From: an uncultured Lentisphaeria bacterium
GTDB lineage: Bacteria; Verrucomicrobiota; Lentisphaeria; Victivallales; UBA1829
Direction of reading: 5' to 3'
Assembly: GCA_905197955.1 (NCBI GenBank)
Contig: CAJKAR010000035.1
Span: forward strand, 1-49,558
Length of the DNA stretch: 49,558 bases
The translations under genes and the position numbers were made by a program. Shown here one piece after another: positions 17,441-26,009 of this stretch. The notes under the pieces were generated by a model. The model had not been told where the DNA came from, searched no databases, and worked only from the letters and a program-made list of their open reading frames with translations. Every line of letters starts with the position of its first letter. Position 1 is the first letter of the stretch.

Positions 17441-18526
17441 TCACTCCTGTGGAATTACAATGTGATATCCCTGACTGCGCAGGAAAAATTCTTTTTGGGC
17501 CTCTTCCAAATCCGCTTTCATCATTTCGCGGACCAGAGTCGGAAGGTCATATTTCGGTTTCCATCCGAGTTTTTCCTGTGCTTTGCGGGGATCCCCCAGC
17601 AGCAGATCAACTTCCGCTGGACGGAAGTAGCGCGGATCCACCGCAACAACCGTCCGTCCTGTCGCCTTGTCGATCCCTTTTTCCTCCAGGCCGCTTCCCT
17701 GCCAGATGATCTCCATGCCGACTTCCGCAAAGGCCATTTCACAAAATCTGCGGATTGTCGTCGTAACTCCCGTTGCAAGGACAAAGTCTTCCGGCTGTTC
17801 CTGCTGAAGAATCTTCCACATGCCTTCCACATAGTCTTTGGCATATCCCCAGTCTCGTTTCGAGTTCAGATTCCCCAGATAGAGACACTCTTCAATTCCG
17901 AGTTTGATTCTGGCAACCGAACGTGTAATCTTGCGGGTTACGAACGTTTCTCCGCGGCGCGGGCTTTCATGATTGAACAGGATTCCGTTGCAGGCGAACA
18001 TGCGATAACTTTCGCGATAATTCACCGTGATCCAGTAGGCGTAGAGTTTTGCCACCGCATAGGGAGAGCGGGGATAGAAAGGAGTGGTCTCTTTCTGCGG
18101 TGTTTCCTGAACGAGACCGTAGAGTTCGGACGTGGATGCCTGATAGAACCTCGTTTTCTTTTCAAAGCCGCAGCTGCGGATCGCTTCCAGAAGACGAAGC
18201 GTTCCAAGGCCGTCGGCGTTCGCCGTGTATTCCGGACACTCAAAGGAGACCTTCACGTGAGACTGCGCGCCCAGATTATAGACTTCATCCGGGGCAATCT
18301 CCTGGATCAGACGTGTCAGATTCATCGAATCCGTCAGATCCCCGTAATGAAGGAACAGACGCCGGTCCGGTTCATGCACATCCTGATACAGATGGTCGAT
18401 CCGGCTGGTATTGTAGGAAGATGCCCTCCGTTTAATTCCGTGAACTTCGTATCCTTTTTCCAGCAGAAGTTCTGCCAGATACGATCCATCCTGACCGGTG
18501 ATTCCGGTAATCAATGCTTTTTTCAT
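17441..18526 (-). CDS. gmd: GDP-mannose 4,6-dehydratase
   Basis: A 361-aa NAD(P)-dependent SDR that makes GDP-4-keto-6-deoxy-D-mannose from GDP-mannose, the first step to GDP-L-fucose. Motifs: ALITGITGQDGSYLAELL at the N-terminus, KRRASSYNT, YNLGAQSHVKVSF, QASTSELYG, and the catalytic SPYAVAK. FNHESPRRGETFVTRKI and DWGYAKDYVEGMW are near-invariant in Gmd. AGGAG sits 9 nt before the ATG. It is followed by fcl with 5 nt between the gmd stop and the chosen fcl ATG. It lies 96 nt after the GH29 fucosidase on the same strand, so read-through from unit C is plausible. Confidence 0.97.
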   Translation of the reverse strand: MKKALITGITGQDGSYLAELLLEKGYEVHGIKRRASSYNTSRIDHLYQDVHEPDRRLFLHYGDLTDSMNLTRLIQEIAPDEVYNLGAQSHVKVSFECPEYTANADGLGTLRLLEAIRSCGFEKKTRFYQASTSELYGLVQETPQKETTPFYPRSPYAVAKLYAYWITVNYRESYRMFACNGILFNHESPRRGETFVTRKITRSVARIKLGIEECLYLGNLNSKRDWGYAKDYVEGMWKILQQEQPEDFVLATGVTTTIRRFCEMAFAEVGMEIIWQGSGLEEKGIDKATGRTVVAVDPRYFRPAEVDLLLGDPRKAQEKLGWKPKYDLPTLVREMMKADLEEAQKEFFLRSQGYHIVIPQE

Positions 18527-18559
18527 TCTGATCGGCTCCTGTTCTTTCTAAATGAAATC

Positions 18560-18577
18560 AAAAAACAGGATACCTGT
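18560..18577 (-). terminator. Possible weak terminator between the fucosidase gene and gmd
   Basis: Minus strand ACAGG-TAT-CCTGT followed by five more T. The stem is only 5 bp, so termination would be partial at best. Confidence 0.35.
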
Positions 18578-18622
18578 AGCATGAAAATGCAAAAAAATCC
18601 AGAAGAAACGTCTAAAAACTTG

Positions 18623-19912
18623 TTAAGCGTGAAGAGAAATCCGCAGAACATACGGCATGTCATACGTCGAGGCTCCGCAGGGACGGAGGCAGCGGACTGC
18701 ACTGACAGAAACCCCTTTTTCACTTTGTTCCCAACGAGTTTTAATATCTGCATTCTCGGGAGAGTGTTCCAGAATGGTACCATTCTGTCCCAGAAGTTCA
18801 ACGGATGCAATCTTTTCCATCGCCGGAACGGTCAGGAGGAACTCCCGTCTCTGTCCGCGATCATACCGTTTCCCGTCAACAAGGAAGGCAAAAATCGTTT
18901 TCCTGTCTTTGGATTGCGTATACCAGATTCTGCCGCCATCGGGCAGTTCCTCATATGCCTTTTTATAGGGGCGGACTTCATAAATTGCCGGACGATGCCA
19001 GAAAAGCCACAATCCAAGTTCCCGCAGCAGCGATTCCTGTTCCTGTGGAATTGTTCCATCCGGAGCGGGGGTGACATTCAGAAGGAGATTTCCTCCTTTG
19101 GCACGGGTTTCGATGAGCAGCTCCACGAGCTGCCGCGCCGTTTTATCCGCCACCATCCGGGGGTGCCAGTTCCACTGGGAACCGATCGTACAGCAGCTCT
19201 CCCAGGCTTCATCGAGAATGGTATCGGGGACTTCCTGTTCCGGGGTTGCCATTTCGCCGCGTGTGACGAGAATGTCCCGATTGAAGCGCCAGACCTCCTG
19301 TTTCAATCCTTCCGGAGGGCCGTCGAAGAAAAAGAGATCGATTTTTCCATAGTTTGCCAGCAGTTCCCGCACCTGTCTGCGGTTGTATTCCATCAGTCCC
19401 GGATTGTTGGCGGGGATGACGCTCTCGTGCAGAAAACGAATGGGAATGCGGTTGTTGTACAGCCACTCAAAATCGAGCGGGGAAAAATAGATGCCTGTCC
19501 GGAGACCGTGGCGGCGGAATGCTTCGATGAATTCCCGTGTGACATCGCGTCCGTAGCGGGAGTTCATCACATTGAAGCGCGTCGTTTTGGTATCGAACAT
19601 GCAGAAGCCGGAATGATGTTTCGCCGTAAAGCAGAAGTAGTTCATTCCGACCGCATCGGCAAGCTCCGCATAATCCTCCGGATCAAACCTGCGCGGGTTG
19701 AAATGCGACGGGAAAAACTCATGATACTGACGCAGAATCCGTTCCGAGGCCCCGACCAGCGGATGGCTGATTTCGGATCCCAGCAGCGAATCGCAGCTCC
19801 AGTGAATGAACATTCCCAGAGCCAGATCGCGGAACATCTCCACACGGTCGGCGGCATTGCCCCCGGAAAAGGTCTTTTCCAGGATTGTCACATCCACATC
19901 GTTCTGGTTCAT
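18623..19912 (-). CDS. GH29 alpha-L-fucosidase (unit C)
   Basis: A 429-aa retaining fucosidase. GMFIHWS (usually GMFIHWG), TAKHHSGFCMFDTKTT (usually KHHDGF) and the nucleophile motif LFFFDGPP with Asp197 are the GH29 landmarks; a short beta-sandwich ends the protein. No signal peptide is visible, so it probably acts in the cytoplasm on imported fucosylated oligosaccharides. Its ATG overlaps the stop of the upstream gene (ATGA) with GAGGAAAAG before it. The general acid/base was not placed. The Ser replacing the usual Asp in KHHDGF is a deviation worth noting. Confidence 0.92.
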   Translation of the reverse strand: MNQNDVDVTILEKTFSGGNAADRVEMFRDLALGMFIHWSCDSLLGSEISHPLVGASERILRQYHEFFPSHFNPRRFDPEDYAELADAVGMNYFCFTAKHHSGFCMFDTKTTRFNVMNSRYGRDVTREFIEAFRRHGLRTGIYFSPLDFEWLYNNRIPIRFLHESVIPANNPGLMEYNRRQVRELLANYGKIDLFFFDGPPEGLKQEVWRFNRDILVTRGEMATPEQEVPDTILDEAWESCCTIGSQWNWHPRMVADKTARQLVELLIETRAKGGNLLLNVTPAPDGTIPQEQESLLRELGLWLFWHRPAIYEVRPYKKAYEELPDGGRIWYTQSKDRKTIFAFLVDGKRYDRGQRREFLLTVPAMEKIASVELLGQNGTILEHSPENADIKTRWEQSEKGVSVSAVRCLRPCGASTYDMPYVLRISLHA

Positions 19913-21678
19913 GACTTTTCCTCGACTTTCATCTGATACGGCTGGAAGTTCCGGATGGTCCGGGCGGTCGGGTTGAACTTCAGGATCTTGAAGGATTTGC
20001 CGTCGCGGAGAATTTCAACGGAAGCGATCCCGTCCGGTTCATAGACAAGCGGTCCTGCGGAAAGAACGGCTTTTCCCGGACGAACCACCGAAACCTGTGC
20101 GGAAAAGCGCTCTCCTGCCTGGTATTCTCTCTTGCCCGCTCCGGCAAACGGATAATAGACGAATCCGCATTTTTCCTGCCGGAACGGCTCCAGAAGCTTT
20201 GCTCCGCTGAAATGCATGGTAAAATCGGCGAATCCGAGCTTATCTTTTTCCGGTTTGAGATTTTTCGCCATTCCGCTGCTTACCCAGATTTCAACACCGG
20301 GAAGTTTTGATTTCTTTTCAATGACAAGGGAAATGACTCCGGCGGCGCCGTTTTCATCCGCGTACCAGAGATCGGTTCGGCGGAAGGGGGATTCCGGCGG
20401 AACTTGACCGTAGATTCCCCGGCGCGCATGAAAGGTCCCGGCTCCTGCGATCCAGTTCTTGCCGACCACTCCATCGTGCTGGCGATATTCATCGGGAGGT
20501 ATCATGATATAGGACAAATGCCCTGTGCGTTTGCCGGGAACTGCGACATAAACCGCGTTGAAGCAGGAGGTCCACCCTTTTTCGTTGGAAACACCCATTC
20601 CGAACTGAGAGTCTCCCCACGGACGCGACGGCATTTCCGCATCCAGTCCGCCGATTCGAAGCGCGGGTCCGTTCGCGTTCCGGTCGAACATGCAGCGGTC
20701 TCGGGAAATTTTTTCTCCCGGAGCCTTCTTCTTCCACGCATACATGTTTCCATAGGTCCATACATACGGCTGGATGTAGCTTCTGCGCTGACGCATCAGA
20801 TCCAGAGCCAGCGGATTTTCCGTGACTGCCGCCACATGTTCGAATCCCGTATACGGTCCGCCGGTCCCCATGAAATGCTTCCACCACGGAGAGGAGAAGA
20901 CGGTCAGCTGACCGGAAATGGTCGCCGCATTTGCCCATTCCGCCATTCTCTGAAGGGCGAGTTTTGCGTTTTCATCTCCTGTCAGCTGATAGTAGCGTCC
21001 GAGATGCGCGGCATCGAAATTGAAATAGATCGGGTCCGGACCCGAATTGTTAATGTAGCTGAAAGCTCCGCCGGGAAGCTGAATCGACAGCGCCTGACGG
21101 ATATTTTTTCTTGCCTGAGCGCGCCATGCGGGCACATCCTTGTCGTTCGGATCCAGACGTTCATAAAGGATCGCTCCGAATTCCAGTGCCATCGCGGTTT
21201 GAAGCAGAGTGTTGGCCGCTTTGCTCATCCACTGGGCGGGATCGGAAATTTCCCGGAGACTTTTCTGATAACTCGGACGCAGACGTTCTTTCCAGAGATT
21301 CAGCTGTTTTTTGTCCAGTCCTCCGTACAGGATCCAGAGGTTGAAGGTTTCTGTATCTTCGAGAATGGTCCAGAATCCGGAGGGTTTCTTTTCCCGTTCC
21401 AGAGTGACCGCGTCAAATTTCCGGAAAACGGCGTCGCGGATCTCCCGGTTGCCGTAATATGGACTATGCTTGTCAAAGACGGCCCACGAAAGCCAGAGCG
21501 TTGAAAAATCGTCCCCTTTCTTCCACTTGTCATAATTGAGCTTGACGATATTACGGGCGCCGGAAAGATAGGGATTGTCCTCCGCAAGCGGCGGAGGAAC
21601 TCCGTTTTTCCAGAGGGGTTCCGCGGCGGAAAGCGCCATTGCCCCTGCGATAAGAATCAGACTCATTGTTTTCCTCAT
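19909..21678 (-). CDS. Exported protein of unknown function (unit C)
   Basis: A 589-aa protein. MRKTMSLILIAGAMALSA looks like a signal peptide. The first two thirds are rich in alpha helices with aromatic and Gly turns (for example FSYINNSGPDPIYF, HLGRYYQLTGDENA, SSPWWKHFMGTGG), reminiscent of an (alpha/alpha) toroid. The last third looks like a beta sandwich (GAAGVISLVIEKKS, VSVVRPGKAVLSAGPLVYE). That layout occurs in polysaccharide lyases and unsaturated-uronyl or related glycosidases, but I recognise no family signature and assign no activity. The ATG at 21678 was chosen for the AAGGAG 9 nt upstream; a much longer frame runs into the esterase gene. It lies between a CE7-like esterase and a fucosidase. 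Confidence 0.75.
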   Translation of the reverse strand: MRKTMSLILIAGAMALSAAEPLWKNGVPPPLAEDNPYLSGARNIVKLNYDKWKKGDDFSTLWLSWAVFDKHSPYYGNREIRDAVFRKFDAVTLEREKKPSGFWTILEDTETFNLWILYGGLDKKQLNLWKERLRPSYQKSLREISDPAQWMSKAANTLLQTAMALEFGAILYERLDPNDKDVPAWRAQARKNIRQALSIQLPGGAFSYINNSGPDPIYFNFDAAHLGRYYQLTGDENAKLALQRMAEWANAATISGQLTVFSSPWWKHFMGTGGPYTGFEHVAAVTENPLALDLMRQRRSYIQPYVWTYGNMYAWKKKAPGEKISRDRCMFDRNANGPALRIGGLDAEMPSRPWGDSQFGMGVSNEKGWTSCFNAVYVAVPGKRTGHLSYIMIPPDEYRQHDGVVGKNWIAGAGTFHARRGIYGQVPPESPFRRTDLWYADENGAAGVISLVIEKKSKLPGVEIWVSSGMAKNLKPEKDKLGFADFTMHFSGAKLLEPFRQEKCGFVYYPFAGAGKREYQAGERFSAQVSVVRPGKAVLSAGPLVYEPDGIASVEILRDGKSFKILKFNPTARTIRNFQPYQMKVEEKS

Positions 21679-21701
21679 ATTATTAAGCTCCTTCCAGATG
21701 A

Positions 21702-22985
21702 TCATTTTGCTTGTCCCTTTAAGTGTTTCCGGACTTCGTTTCGTGCGTAATCCTCGGTATCGCGGATTGCCGGCCAGTGTCCGGCGTTCGGAAACGGACG
21801 CAGTTCTTTCGGCGATGTGATGTTGTTCCAGGCGGCATAAACGGAGGATGGTTTCGTCAGGAAATCGTGCCATGCGGCGGTCACGAGTACCGGACAGCGG
21901 AGCCGGCGTGCGAAGCTGCAGTTGTCGAAATAACCGGCGGTCCGTTTTGTCTTTGCGTTCCACGGGAAGTTGCCGGGCCAGCCGCGCGCCTGCTTTTTCT
22001 CAATTCCGCCATGATTGCAGAGTCCCGGGACTCCTGCATAGCAGAATGTCACCTCCGGCGAAAGTCCCGCAACTGCCAGCGACTGCGCTCCGCCCTGACT
22101 GGAACCGTAGCAGATCAGATCCTTTCCGTTCCATTCCGGACGGCTCTTCAGATATTCCAGTGCACGGAGATCGCGCAGAAGCATGTGCCGGAAGTAGACT
22201 TTTTCCGGATCGTCCCACCCCAGAACCGTGTAATAGCGTTCTTTTTTCAGTTTGGAAAGCAGTTCTTCTTCGGTCGCCTGTTCGCCGAATTCGATTCCAT
22301 GTGCATTGACGCTGAGGGCAAGAAAACCATCCGCGGCGAAACGGTATTCTGGAGAATGCTTGTAAATGCCCGCTCCGTCGAACCGGATTACCGCCGGCAG
22401 TTTGCCTGCGGCGTTCTTCGGCAGACAGAGATAACCGAATGCGCGTCGTCCGCCGGGGGCATCCAGCCGGACTTCAAAGCAGTCCACTTTCCCCTGATAT
22501 TTCGGATCCGTGACGGGGATTCGCTTCAATGTGGGATTCATTGGAATGGCGGCAAGCTCTTTCCTGGCGGCTTTCCAGAAGGCATCGAAATCAGATGGCT
22601 CTGGCATTCCCTGCCGGATCTGTTCGGGATTCACTGCGACAGAATTAATATTCGGAGGAGTCACGGAACGCTTTTGCCCTTCCGGAATATAATTTGCGGA
22701 AAAATAGACAAATCCGCAGGAAGGAGCAGTTGTTTCCATGGAGATTTTTCCATTGCCTTTTTTCACAACTACGTCTTTCCCTTCGACCGTCAGCTGCGCC
22801 TGGAAGGGGAGGGCGGCAGGAGCTCCGTCCTTTATCAGTTCCGCTGTGAATGCAATGCGTTCTCCCGGTTTGGCAAATCCGTCCGCGGGAACGCGGGTTG
22901 TCCGGAAGTAGAACTTCGGGGCGGCGCTTCCGCAGAGAGCTGCGGAAAGAAGCAGAAAACAGATGCTTTTTTGGAAATGAAACAT
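21702..22985 (-). CDS. Exported CE7-like acetyl esterase (unit C)
   Basis: A 427-aa protein with a signal peptide (FLLLSAALCGSA). An N-terminal beta domain (about 25-110) precedes an alpha/beta hydrolase of the acetyl xylan esterase (AXE1/CE7) type: MPEPSDFDAFWKAARKEL is a family-typical start, GSSQGGAQ holds nucleophile Ser296, VTAAWHDFLTKPSS probably supplies the Asp and NAGHWP the His. It should remove acetyl groups from glycans outside the cytoplasm. AGGAAGG lies 8 nt before the ATG at 22985; an earlier in-frame start would overlap the pseudopilin. Confidence 0.85.
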   Translation of the reverse strand: MFHFQKSICFLLLSAALCGSAAPKFYFRTTRVPADGFAKPGERIAFTAELIKDGAPAALPFQAQLTVEGKDVVVKKGNGKISMETTAPSCGFVYFSANYIPEGQKRSVTPPNINSVAVNPEQIRQGMPEPSDFDAFWKAARKELAAIPMNPTLKRIPVTDPKYQGKVDCFEVRLDAPGGRRAFGYLCLPKNAAGKLPAVIRFDGAGIYKHSPEYRFAADGFLALSVNAHGIEFGEQATEEELLSKLKKERYYTVLGWDDPEKVYFRHMLLRDLRALEYLKSRPEWNGKDLICYGSSQGGAQSLAVAGLSPEVTFCYAGVPGLCNHGGIEKKQARGWPGNFPWNAKTKRTAGYFDNCSFARRLRCPVLVTAAWHDFLTKPSSVYAAWNNITSPKELRPFPNAGHWPAIRDTEDYARNEVRKHLKGQAK

Positions 22986-23004
22986 TTTCAGAACCTTCCT
23001 GATT

Positions 23005-23757
23005 TTAGAATATTCCGAGTCCGAACGGATCAAGAGTCTGTCCTTTATACCCTTCGGATGTGCTTTGCCATTGGACGTTCAGGGCGATACCGTTTTTTAC
23101 CAGATTGACATGCCCGTCAACATATCCGAAATTGCCTGCGGCTCCCGGCACCGGATGTCTGCCGATGACTGCATTGTAAGTCGGCCGGGTCGGAAAAAAC
23201 GGGGTGGGAGTTCCGTCCACTCCCTGCGTTTCGAGCAGCATGGCGGTGGAGGAGGGACGTTTGACTTTAGTGTTACGGATCGGCGGATCGTTCCAACCGA
23301 CATTCCCGCAGAGACCACCCGCTTTATAAGGCGTTGCATACGAGAGTTTGTGTTTCTGAATTTCCCATGCACCTGAGGTTGGATTTGTTCCCATATATCC
23401 TTTCAAAACGGAGAGATTTTCCGGACAGAACCACGGCGTATTCCATGCGACTTCCGTATTTTTTTTCGTATCGGGGAGATATCCGCAGTTCATCAGGAGC
23501 ACGGACCAGGGACGGGATGTATTGGAGGCTGAAGGCCCTGTTGGTTCCCGGAAAGGCGGAAAATAGCCGTCGAAATCATTCTGATAATGGACCAGTCCCA
23601 GAGCGATCTGTTTCTCATTGCTCGCACAGAGCGATGTGTTTGCCTTGGCTCGCGCGGAGTTCAGGGCCGGAAGAAGTAATCCTGCAAGAATTGCAATAAT
23701 TGCGATTACCACCAGAAGCTCTATCAATGTGAATGTTCCAGACACACGTTTCTTCAT
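23005..23757 (-). CDS. H-X-DG type pseudopilin (unit C)
   Basis: A 250-aa pseudopilin. A leader of eight residues (MKKRVSGT) precedes FTLIELLVVIAIIAILAGLL, with Glu at +5 and Thr before the Phe. LCASNEKQIALG keeps the post-helix Cys. The C-terminal motif is HPVPGAAGNFGYVDGHV: the His is 12, not 9, residues before DG. The start overlaps the LacI stop (ATGA) with AAGGAAG upstream, indicating translational coupling. The CE7-like esterase starts 19 nt after it. Confidence 0.93.
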   Translation of the reverse strand: MKKRVSGTFTLIELLVVIAIIAILAGLLLPALNSARAKANTSLCASNEKQIALGLVHYQNDFDGYFPPFREPTGPSASNTSRPWSVLLMNCGYLPDTKKNTEVAWNTPWFCPENLSVLKGYMGTNPTSGAWEIQKHKLSYATPYKAGGLCGNVGWNDPPIRNTKVKRPSSTAMLLETQGVDGTPTPFFPTRPTYNAVIGRHPVPGAAGNFGYVDGHVNLVKNGIALNVQWQSTSEGYKGQTLDPFGLGIF

Positions 23758-24770
23758 TTTCTTCCTTTCTTTTTCAGGTCTGAGACGGAGTTCCGTTCGA
23801 CCAGGGTTACATTGGAAATCTGTTTGTAATGTTCACGTCCATCCGCATTCAGGCGCCGGAGGATCGCATGAGCTGCCAGCGCACCGATTTCGATTCCGTT
23901 CTGCCGGATTGTCGTCAGTTTCGGGACCATGACAGATGCAAAGTTCAGATCGGCGGTTCCGATTACGCTGATCTCTTCCGGGATGCGCAGTCCGAGGGCA
24001 TAGGCCGCTTCGTACAGAATCTGAGCATCATTGTCATTATAACAGTAGCAGGCACAGGGAAGGGATTTTGTTTTCAGCCAATCCTGCAACGCTGCGCACA
24101 TGCCGTCGGATGTCTTTTCCCGCCAGGAAAACACAGAATTTGTGTCCATCGGGACCCCATGAGCCCCCAGAACTTCCCGGAACGAGCGGTAGCGGGGCAG
24201 AAGCTCCACCGGAGAAGGGGAACCTGAAAGGAAACAGATTTCCCGGTGTCCTTTGGAAAGCAGATACTCGGCGGCGAGTTTTCCGCAGGCGTTTTCATCA
24301 GAGCTGATGTTATCGGAGAAGAACCGCTGACCGAAGGCGTCGATTGTCACAACCGGAAGGTTGAAGCGCTCAATTTCGCGGAGTTCCGCCTCCGTAAAAT
24401 TCTCATCGGAAATGCAGGCGATGATGCCGTCGACGCGATGATCCACCAGACGGCGCATGGAAACGAAGTCGCCGTTTCCTCTCAGACTGACCATGATCGG
24501 CAGGTAATCCTCCGGAAGCAGCACTTCCTGAATTCCCTGTGCGATATCGGCAAAGTAGGAGGTCCGCAGCGAACAGAGCAGCACTCCGATGCTGCGGGTC
24601 TTGCCGTTGAAGGCGCTTTGTGCCACGGCACTGGGACGGAAATCATATTGTTCCGCCAGTTTCCGAATCCGTTCCGCGGTGGTCTGCTTCACTTTCGGAT
24701 CGTGGGAAAAGACGCGGGAGACCGTCGCTGTCGAAAAACCGGACAGACGGGCAAATTCCCTGATGTTCAT
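23754..24770 (-). CDS. LacI-family transcriptional regulator (unit C)
   Basis: A 338-aa regulator. The HTH is MNIREFARLSGFSTATVSRVF; the hinge FRPSAVAQSAFNGKT has Ala where LacI has the DNA-intercalating Leu. The sensor domain runs from IGVLLCSLRTSYF to the C-terminus (ISVIGTADLNFASV, PKLTTIRQNG). Its stop overlaps the pseudopilin ATG. The ATG at 24770 was chosen because GGAAAAG precedes it; a GTG four codons upstream is possible. A palindrome sits just downstream of the promoter -10 box, consistent with autorepression of the operon that includes the fucosidase. Confidence 0.95.
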   Translation of the reverse strand: MNIREFARLSGFSTATVSRVFSHDPKVKQTTAERIRKLAEQYDFRPSAVAQSAFNGKTRSIGVLLCSLRTSYFADIAQGIQEVLLPEDYLPIMVSLRGNGDFVSMRRLVDHRVDGIIACISDENFTEAELREIERFNLPVVTIDAFGQRFFSDNISSDENACGKLAAEYLLSKGHREICFLSGSPSPVELLPRYRSFREVLGAHGVPMDTNSVFSWREKTSDGMCAALQDWLKTKSLPCACYCYNDNDAQILYEAAYALGLRIPEEISVIGTADLNFASVMVPKLTTIRQNGIEIGALAAHAILRRLNADGREHYKQISNVTLVERNSVSDLKKKGRK

Positions 24771-24804
24771 TGTCTTTTCCACGTGCAGAGGCCTCTGTTT
24801 TACT

Positions 24805-24826
24805 AAAATGTAACTGTTTACATTTT
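24805..24826. promoter_or_regulatory. Likely operator of unit C
   Basis: Perfect 9-bp arms AAAATGTAA (24805-24813) and TTACATTTT (24818-24826) around CTGT. It starts 2 bp after the -10 box, covering the probable transcription start. Unlike typical LacI operators there is no central CpG. Confidence 0.75.
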
Positions 24827-24828
24827 AA

Positions 24829-24856
24829 ATTATAGCAGATTTCGAAAAAAAAACAA
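24829..24856 (-). promoter_or_regulatory. Promoter of unit C
   Basis: Minus strand TTGTTT (24856-24851), a 16-nt spacer and consensus TATAAT (24834-24829), directly upstream of the operator. Confidence 0.7.
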
Positions 24857-24916
24857 GAGGGTAACTGGAATTTTTATGGAAAATACTTTTTCAGAATTCC
24901 GGGAAGGCAGATCATG

Positions 24917-24942
24917 AAAAAAGGGGGATCGCATGATTTCCC
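24917..24942 (-). terminator. Probable terminator of unit D
   Basis: Minus strand GGG-AA-ATC-ATGC-GAT-CCC followed by CCTTTTTT, a hairpin with a two-base bulge and a T-run. It is nested inside longer arms GGCAGATC (24906-24913) and GATCTGCC (24953-24960); on the + strand the latter runs into TTTTTTT, so the element may act in both directions. Confidence 0.5.
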
Positions 24943-25003
24943 GAGTCCGTCCGATCTGCCTTTTTTTGTTCTGATTCTTCATCCTCTGCGGGAACGATTA
25001 TTG

Positions 25004-25990
25004 TTACATGCGATTCTTTTTCTGCCGGTTCCAATCCGTCTTTTCTTTTCCGGATCTGGTGTCCTGGGGGGTGGGAAGAAATTCATAGATTCGCTTCCAT
25101 TGGAGCTGTTCTCCGGGGGCAAGATGGATCTCCAGAAAAATTTCCGGGCTGATGAATGAGTTTTCCTTGAAACTGACCGCAAAGCGCGAGGAGGGAAAAT
25201 CCCCCCGGATCCGGATGAGGATAGGGGAGACTGGATCGGAAAGTTCAAACAGATTGTCTTCCGGCCGGATCGGGCTGGTGGAAACCAGATAGCAGCCTTG
25301 TTTTGTGGTTTTCAAATTTTTGCAGAGATGCCCTTCCGCAGTGAAACATCCTCTGCCGGTGAAACTTTTCAGTTCGGGAAGGAATTTTGTCCGGATTTGA
25401 ACGTCCGAGTTCCGCGGATTCTGTTTCAGGGAGAAGAAGTTGTGGTTATACTGGGTAGTAATGATCGGCTCCGTGCCGTTGTTTTTCAGCGAGTAATGAA
25501 TGATGAGCTGTTTTTGTTCGGGGCGGATGGTATATGTTTTACAATAGTCATAGGAACAGGTCATGAACTGTCCCGACTGGCGGAACTCCATGGAATTCGT
25601 TCCCTTTTTTACGGTGGTGGCGAAAAAATTCCGGACCGGATACGGATGATAGAAAAAATACTCTCCCTGCCGATTGTTTTCGAGAATGCCGACACCGATT
25701 TTCAAGAAGAGTGTTCCGATCCCGTTTTCCTGGAATCCGGGCGGCGTTCCCATGATTCCGAATTCATCGGCAAGCCCCGGAGGAAGCAGGAATTCCCGTC
25801 CATGGATACGGATGCTGCTTGGGGTTCCGCAGAGATCGAATCTTGGGCGGTATTCCTTTTCCAGACGGGGAATTTCTTCCGGTCCGGCTATTTTTACGCG
25901 GAAATCCTTGTTTCCGAGTTCCGTTTCCGCGGAAGTTGCAATGGAAACTCCGCTCAGGAGAAGGAAAAGAAAAATAGTCGGAAATTTCAT
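25004..25990 (-). CDS. Exported mutarotase-like protein (unit D)
   Basis: A 328-aa protein with a signal peptide (FPTIFLFLLLSGVSIATSA). The rest is all-beta with the pattern of the aldose-1-epimerase/galactose mutarotase-like fold; NGTEPIITTQYNHNFF resembles the conserved His segment of that superfamily. Catalytic residues are not certain, so it may be a sugar epimerase or a binding protein. GGAG lies 6 nt before the ATG at 25990, which is 19 nt after the esterase stop. Last gene of the unit D operon. Confidence 0.65.
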   Translation of the reverse strand: MKFPTIFLFLLLSGVSIATSAETELGNKDFRVKIAGPEEIPRLEKEYRPRFDLCGTPSSIRIHGREFLLPPGLADEFGIMGTPPGFQENGIGTLFLKIGVGILENNRQGEYFFYHPYPVRNFFATTVKKGTNSMEFRQSGQFMTCSYDYCKTYTIRPEQKQLIIHYSLKNNGTEPIITTQYNHNFFSLKQNPRNSDVQIRTKFLPELKSFTGRGCFTAEGHLCKNLKTTKQGCYLVSTSPIRPEDNLFELSDPVSPILIRIRGDFPSSRFAVSFKENSFISPEIFLEIHLAPGEQLQWKRIYEFLPTPQDTRSGKEKTDWNRQKKNRM

Positions 25991-26009
25991 AACATCTCCA
26001 GGGATTTTG

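Noticed and set aside
17378..19936. Open frame of 852 codons on the + strand opposite fcl, gmd and the fucosidase
   Set aside because: Antisense to three confidently identified genes; no ribosome binding site, no family motifs, biased composition. A by-product of codon usage on the other strand.
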